Source of the DNA: Lachnospiraceae bacterium
Lineage (GTDB): Bacteria > Bacillota > Clostridia > Lachnospirales > Lachnospiraceae
Length of the DNA: 64,000 nucleotides
Reading direction: 5' to 3'
NCBI GenBank assembly: GCA_910573755.1
Contig: CAJTBO010000010.1
Span: forward strand, 22,303 to 86,302
Made by a program: the position numbers and the translations under genes. Below are positions 60,047-64,000 of this stretch, piece after piece. Under the pieces are notes generated by a model. It worked only from the letters and a program-made list of their open reading frames with translations. It ran no database searches and was not told the origin of the DNA. Position 1 is the first letter of the stretch; the number at the start of each line of letters is the position of its first letter.

Positions 60047-61171
60047 GTGAAAGAAACAAATTTCTTACAAGAAGGATTTCGTAAACCTGAACTTGAGAAG
60101 AGGGATCCATATTATTATGTATGCGGAGGAAGATATACATATGAAGAACTGGATAAGATGACATGGGAGGAGTTTGGACTTAGAAGGCATGGAAGTATGC
60201 CGTCAAAGCTGTACAAGTACTATTCAAATAAAGTGATTGATGGAAGAAATTATTCTAAGGAAGCATTGGAGAATAATACGGTATATTTGCAAGAAATTAA
60301 GAAATTTGATGATAATTATGACTGCACATTGTCGATTAATATAGATGAATTTGCAAGACTGCGTATCATGCATTATGCAAAGATATGTGGGATGAAGATA
60401 AATGAAAAATGGGACTATAACAGATATGCAGCAGAGTTTTCGGGCTTTTTATACAATAAGATGCGTGGCGGAATAGATTTAGAACAAATATTTGGAATCA
60501 AACAACTGTCAACGCAGGAAGACTATCGGCGGAATATTTTTTACTTGACTTTAAAAACAGTCTTTTTGAGTTGTAAGGAACAGGATAATATCTGGCAGAC
60601 TGCTTTTTATAAAGCGATATCAGATGAATATGCGGATATAGCAGAAATGATGAATCGTTTTAGGGTAGCATGTTTTACCACATCTCCATATATGATTAAT
60701 ATGTGGTCAAATCAGTATGCTGACAATAATCAGGGATTTTGCATTGAGTATGAAATACCGGATTTGTCTCGAAGAACAGACGAGCTGTGTAATAATTTAT
60801 TTCCAGTCATTTATAGTGATGCAAGAACGGATGTATTAGATAAATGCTTGGAATATAATGAAAGAAAACCGGATGCAGAGTATTTATCAGTAATTTATAA
60901 ATATGGGGCTTTAGCAAAGAGCAAGTCTATGTGGAAATCACAGGATGAGTGGCGGTTGATATCATATGACAAAATGCTGGCGGATAATTATAACTGCAAA
61001 TTTTATCCGATTACCAGAGTATATTTAGGCGTGAACATGAATAATAATCAACGGCGAGAAATCATTGATATATGTAAAAGAAAGGGAATACCCTGTGTTG
61101 GGGTTGTTAGGAATAACGAGAGATATCAGATGATGGACTGTGAAAAAATGTGCGAAGAGTGTATAAAATGA
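60047..61171 (+). CDS. DUF2971 protein
   Basis: A 374-aa protein with the DUF2971 core: LYKYYSNKVIDGRNYSKEAL, VYLQEIKKFDDNYDCTLS, RVACFTTSPYMINMWSNQYA and NNQGFCIEYEIPDL, KSQDEWRLISY. DUF2971 proteins are common in defence islands and prophages; function is not established. The start is GTG 60047 with GGAGG four bases ahead; an ATG two bases earlier is out of frame. Separated from the YkgJ gene by 58 bases. Confidence 0.82.
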   Translation: MKETNFLQEGFRKPELEKRDPYYYVCGGRYTYEELDKMTWEEFGLRRHGSMPSKLYKYYSNKVIDGRNYSKEALENNTVYLQEIKKFDDNYDCTLSINIDEFARLRIMHYAKICGMKINEKWDYNRYAAEFSGFLYNKMRGGIDLEQIFGIKQLSTQEDYRRNIFYLTLKTVFLSCKEQDNIWQTAFYKAISDEYADIAEMMNRFRVACFTTSPYMINMWSNQYADNNQGFCIEYEIPDLSRRTDELCNNLFPVIYSDARTDVLDKCLEYNERKPDAEYLSVIYKYGALAKSKSMWKSQDEWRLISYDKMLADNYNCKFYPITRVYLGVNMNNNQRREIIDICKRKGIPCVGVVRNNERYQMMDCEKMCEECIK

Positions 61172-61201
61172 TACGGAAAACATGACAAGTTATAGGTGAA
61201 T

Positions 61202-61234
61202 TTAAATTGGGTAAATGCTGTTTCCCCAATTTAA
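61202..61234. repeat. 10-bp inverted repeat before the AlbA_2 gene
   Basis: TTAAATTGGG and CCCAATTTAA around a 13-base loop, 26 bases before the next start codon. It may be the terminator of the DUF2971 gene or an operator for the AlbA_2 regulator. Confidence 0.5.
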
Positions 61235-61259
61235 TTGTGTCAATTATGGAGATGATCAT

Positions 61260-62813
61260 ATGATTCCAATAAAAATAGAAACCCTGCTGGAAGGGCGCAA
61301 AGTAGAACAAAACCGGATAGAATATAAGGAAGGCTTTAATCCGTTAGAAATTGTGCATACCATATGCGGCTATGCGAATGATATAGCAGGGGTGGATGGC
61401 GGATATCTTGTGATTGGCGTCAAAACAGAAAATGGACGCCCCATTCTGCCGCCGATAGGGGTACCGGACGAATTGCTTGATGACATTCAATTAAAAATAT
61501 TTCAATACTGCAATAAAATTGAGCCACGTTATATTCCCAAAATTGAGATTGTGGAATATCAAGGGGTGAATTTGGTATATTTGAAGTGTGCAGCAGGGGA
61601 TGCAGGACCATATCAGGCACCCGTTGATGTTTATTCTAAAAAGGAAGCGGGAAAAGAGCAGGATCGCACAATGAAATATTGGATTCGACCGGCATCACTG
61701 ACGGTAGAAGCCAAACAGAGCGAGATAGCGGAACTCTTTGAAAAATTTGCTTCCATACCGTTTGTTGACCGTATCAATAATCGGGCATCTATGGATCACA
61801 TACGCAGGGGATATCTGGAGGATTTTATCAGAGGAAGTAACAGTTCACTGATAGAGGAACTTAATGTACGTTCTTTGGAGGACTTATTGGTATCCGAGGA
61901 AGTGGCGGAGGAAAAAGATGAGGGAATAGCAATCAAAAATATCGGATTGCTTATGTTTGGGGAAAGACCGGACAAGTTGATTGCGGGAAGCAAGATTGAA
62001 CTGGTGCGTTTTCATGATAAGGAAGCGGAGGCGTCTGATTTTACGGAGAAGACATTTTGCGGTCCGATATGGAAGCAGATAAGAGATGCGCTAGACTATA
62101 TTAAGACAACTGTGATTGAGGAAAAGGTTGTAAAGGTTGATGGGAGGGCGGAAGCAGACCGTTTTTTCAACTATCCGTACAATGCGTTGGAGGAAGCGCT
62201 TGTAAATGCTGTTTTACACAAAAACTATAAAGAGGATGTACCGGTAGAGATTCGGATTTATGTGGATCAAATTCAGATTATCAATTTCCCGGGACCGGAT
62301 TATTATATTGATATGGAGAAGTTTGCGGCGGGGAAAATCAGAGCGAGAAGATACAGAAATCCCAAGATTGGAGAATTTTTCAAGGAGATTGATTTGTCCG
62401 AGAAGAAATCAACGGGCATATCAAAAATTTTGCGCGAACTGAAAAGAAACGGTTCGCCCATGCCGGAGTTTGAAACGGATGCAGACAGAACTTATATGAT
62501 TACTACAATAAGGATTCACGAAAGATTTGAAATTGAAAATACAAACTTCGCTCAAAAAAATGAGCGAAGTTTGAGCGAAGTTTTGAGCGAAGTTTTGACG
62601 CAAAAAGATTATAATAAAGTGAGTGCAATTGTTAGTTTTATGGAAGAGCATGGAGAAATAACTCCTAAAGAAGCCGAAGCAGTTACGGGTAAGTCTGCTG
62701 CGACTGCGCGAAGATATTTTAAAATTCTCACAGGTACAAGATATATAGTGGCGGAGGGGAGTACCAACAATATGGTTTATCATATTGCTGCGAATTTGCC
62801 AGAAGATGATTAA
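61260..62813 (+). CDS. Schlafen AlbA_2 domain ATP-binding protein (RecG-like annotated regulator)
   Basis: A 517-aa protein. The N-terminal AlbA_2 DNA-binding domain shows NRIEYKEGFNPLEIVHTICG and YANDIAGVDGGYLVIGV. A central ATP-binding domain (HATPase_c_4, often called RecG C-terminal-like) shows YPYNALEEALVNAVLHKNYK and RNPKIGEFFKEI...KKSTGISKI. The end has a winged helix (GEITPKEAEAVTGKSAATAR). Between them are three in-frame 12-base repeats coding LSEV. ATG 61260 is preceded by GGAG. Such proteins are transcription regulators or defence-associated factors. Confidence 0.85.
   Translation: MIPIKIETLLEGRKVEQNRIEYKEGFNPLEIVHTICGYANDIAGVDGGYLVIGVKTENGRPILPPIGVPDELLDDIQLKIFQYCNKIEPRYIPKIEIVEYQGVNLVYLKCAAGDAGPYQAPVDVYSKKEAGKEQDRTMKYWIRPASLTVEAKQSEIAELFEKFASIPFVDRINNRASMDHIRRGYLEDFIRGSNSSLIEELNVRSLEDLLVSEEVAEEKDEGIAIKNIGLLMFGERPDKLIAGSKIELVRFHDKEAEASDFTEKTFCGPIWKQIRDALDYIKTTVIEEKVVKVDGRAEADRFFNYPYNALEEALVNAVLHKNYKEDVPVEIRIYVDQIQIINFPGPDYYIDMEKFAAGKIRARRYRNPKIGEFFKEIDLSEKKSTGISKILRELKRNGSPMPEFETDADRTYMITTIRIHERFEIENTNFAQKNERSLSEVLSEVLTQKDYNKVSAIVSFMEEHGEITPKEAEAVTGKSAATARRYFKILTGTRYIVAEGSTNNMVYHIAANLPEDD
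62561..62596 (+). repeat. Three 12-base tandem repeats inside the AlbA_2 gene
   Basis: Units GAGCGAAGTTT(T) three times, coding LSEV repeats. They are preceded by a perfect 12-bp hairpin AAACTTCGCTCA/TGAGCGAAGTTT (62543-62572) with an A6 loop, so the first unit is both hairpin arm and repeat. Unit length is a multiple of three, so changes in copy number keep the frame. Confidence 0.8.
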
Positions 62814-63034
62814 AATGGTTAAAAAAACGAATTGCCTAAACAGTGATTAGGTAATTCATGTAAATGAACTTGAATGCGTTGTTAAAAAGATGTGAAAGTT
62901 GGAAATCTCAGACGAGATAAGAGGATAGAGGAACTTCATGCATCAAGACTGAATAACGGGGAAAATCCGCCGGAACTTTTTACATAGATTCTCAAGGTCA
63001 AGCATCAGCGAGTAAGAGATAATATATTATTAAC
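62814..63034. other. Intergenic region with hairpin and a possible coding remnant
   Basis: A hairpin GAATTGCCTAA/TTAGGTAATTC (62829-62857, one mismatch) follows the AlbA_2 stop. A short open stretch at about 62890-62985 reads VGNLRRDKRIEELHASRLNN then GENPPELFT and stops; it looks like a coding remnant, but I cannot name it. Confidence 0.4.
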
Positions 63035-63059
63035 AATTGTGCAGACGGTCTGCACAATT
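63035..63059. promoter_or_regulatory. Perfect 12-bp palindrome, likely operator of the DUF1016 gene
   Basis: AATTGTGCAGAC, G, GTCTGCACAATT, ending 15 bases before the start codon and next to the ribosome site GGAAGGAAGG. A dyad with a 1-base centre is typical of a repressor site. Confidence 0.55.
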
Positions 63060-63074
63060 TGGAAGGAAGGTAGT

Positions 63075-64000
63075 ATGCTTATAACATCGAATGAGTATTT
63101 GCAAGCAGTACAAGAAATAAATGATTATGTGAATCAGGCTAAATATAGAGCGTCCGTTAGTGTGAATAGTGAAGTGCTGAAAACAAACTTGTTCATTGGA
63201 AGTGTGATTATTCGTAACTCCGAATGGGGTAATAAATTCGTTGATAATTTATCTAAGGATATGAGGATGAAATATCCCAGTGCAAAAGGGTATTCTGTTC
63301 GAAATTTAAAGTATATGAAGAAGTTTGCACAGATTTTCGCTGAGGATGATGTGGATAAGTATGGATTGGCAAGGATTACTTGGAGCCATCATCAAGTGTT
63401 GATGAGTAAGGTGTCAAGCCAAGAAGAATATGTATGGTATTTGGAAAAAACTTTAGAGCATGGATGGTCGGTAGATGAATTGGCATCCCAAGTGAAGGGC
63501 CAGTTGTATGAGAGGCAAGTTGTGGCAAATAAGATTTCAAATTTTGAAAACAGATTGCCTATTGAACAAAAGGATATTGTTATAAGTACTATGAAAGATC
63601 CATATATGTTTGATTTTATCAATTATACAGAGGATATGTTGGAAACAGATATAGAAAATGAGTTGGTAAGGAATGTTACTTCGCTATTGATGGAATTGGG
63701 AACCGGTTTTGCTTTTATGGGACAGCAATATCATCTTGAGATTGGCGGAAAAGATTTTTATATTGATCTTCTTTTTTATAATACAAAGCTTAGATGTTAT
63801 GTGGCGATTGATTTAAAGACAGGTGATTTTAAACCGGAGCAGGCAGGGAAAATGAATTTCTATTTGTCGGCTCTGGACGATTTAGTTAAATCTCAAGACG
63901 ATAAACCATCTGTTGGACTAATATTATGTAGAGATGAGAATAGAACTATTGCAGAATATGCGTTAAGAGATATGTCAAAACCTATTGGTGTGAGCGAATA
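63075..64000 (+). CDS. DUF1016 / YhcG-like PD-(D/E)XK nuclease, C-terminus beyond the window
   Basis: 308 codons are visible, open to the right edge. The N-terminal DUF1016 helical domain shows YVNQAKYRASVSVNSEVLKT, KGYSVRNLKYMKKFAQIF and ITWSHHQVLM. The nuclease domain follows with LEIGGKDFYIDLLFYN (D) and YVAIDLKTGDFKPEQAGKMN (D-x-K), the catalytic core of the family. GGAAGGAAGG precedes ATG 63075. DUF1016 proteins are frequent in defence islands, often beside type I systems. A small C-terminal part is missing. Confidence 0.88.
   Translation, partial: MLITSNEYLQAVQEINDYVNQAKYRASVSVNSEVLKTNLFIGSVIIRNSEWGNKFVDNLSKDMRMKYPSAKGYSVRNLKYMKKFAQIFAEDDVDKYGLARITWSHHQVLMSKVSSQEEYVWYLEKTLEHGWSVDELASQVKGQLYERQVVANKISNFENRLPIEQKDIVISTMKDPYMFDFINYTEDMLETDIENELVRNVTSLLMELGTGFAFMGQQYHLEIGGKDFYIDLLFYNTKLRCYVAIDLKTGDFKPEQAGKMNFYLSALDDLVKSQDDKPSVGLILCRDENRTIAEYALRDMSKPIGVSE

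Noticed and set aside
45480..64000. Dnd phosphorothioation system (dndABCDE)
   Set aside because: A desulfurase and a PAPS-reductase-like protein are present, but BrxC, PglZ and BrxL define BREX type 4, and no DndB, DndD or DndE was recognised.

Overview
The window looks like a chromosome segment of a strictly anaerobic gut Clostridium, most likely a Lachnospiraceae member. Rubrerythrin, strong AGGAGG ribosome sites, TnpV-type transposon proteins and MobV/serine-recombinase elements point that way; this is inference from gene content, not a phylogeny. Base composition shifts by eye: about half G+C in 1-11.4 kb and 14-34 kb, clearly AT-rich at 11.7-13.6 kb, in the MATE gene (36.8-38.2 kb) and from 45.2 kb to the end. 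No rRNA, tRNA or CRISPR array was recognised.

1-11.4 kb (minus strand, ordinary chromosome): a partial PGDYG-like protein, a deleted group II intron beside a terminator, a sugar-binding lipoprotein and an UlaG-like metallo-hydrolase with a FadR-type GntR regulator (matching GTATAC operators in both promoters), a DUF4422 protein, rubrerythrin, a glycosyltransferase fused to a MarR-like domain, a GNAT acetyltransferase and a large hybrid sensor kinase.

11.4-13.7 kb: decayed accessory DNA with a frameshifted KilA-N gene, a remnant of an RlmD-like C-terminal module carrying a stop codon, and strong inverted repeats.

13.7-27.6 kb (minus strand): one long tightly overlapping defence operon read from a promoter at 27.55 kb. 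In transcription order it holds two unrecognised proteins sharing an NYGT motif, an excisionase-like HTH protein, a RloC/PrrC-like ATPase, HsdM, HsdS, a small Cys-rich protein, HsdR, a GmrSD-type (DUF262/DUF1524) restriction enzyme, a SEC-C protein and a PD-(D/E)XK-like protein.

27.6-34.2 kb (plus): a phage-type replication module (sigma-like regulator, frameshifted DUF2800 nuclease, DUF2815, family A DNA polymerase, DUF4406-like, truncated primase-like gene). It ends at an IS1634-like insertion sequence (34.23-36.0 kb) whose two flanks do not match, suggesting a deletion.

36.16-45.16 kb: an older tnpV gene is split by a complete-looking 8.65-kb mobilizable element (36185-44835). The element carries its own tnpV, a MATE efflux gene behind an attenuator, three small sigma-like proteins, a RepA-type ATPase, a candidate oriT, a MobV relaxase and a TnpX/TndX-like serine recombinase.

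45.2-64 kb (plus, AT-rich): a defence island. An XRE regulator and a 643-aa unknown precede a BREX type 4 core (BrxP, BrxC, PglZ, BrxL), followed without gaps by a CxxC mini-protein and a cysteine desulfurase, then a YkgJ-like Cys-cluster protein, a DUF2971 protein, a Schlafen AlbA_2 ATP-binding regulator and a DUF1016 nuclease cut by the window edge. A sulfur donor joined to a PAPS-reductase-like BREX protein suggests a Dnd-like sulfur chemistry in this BREX; it is the most interesting system in the window.
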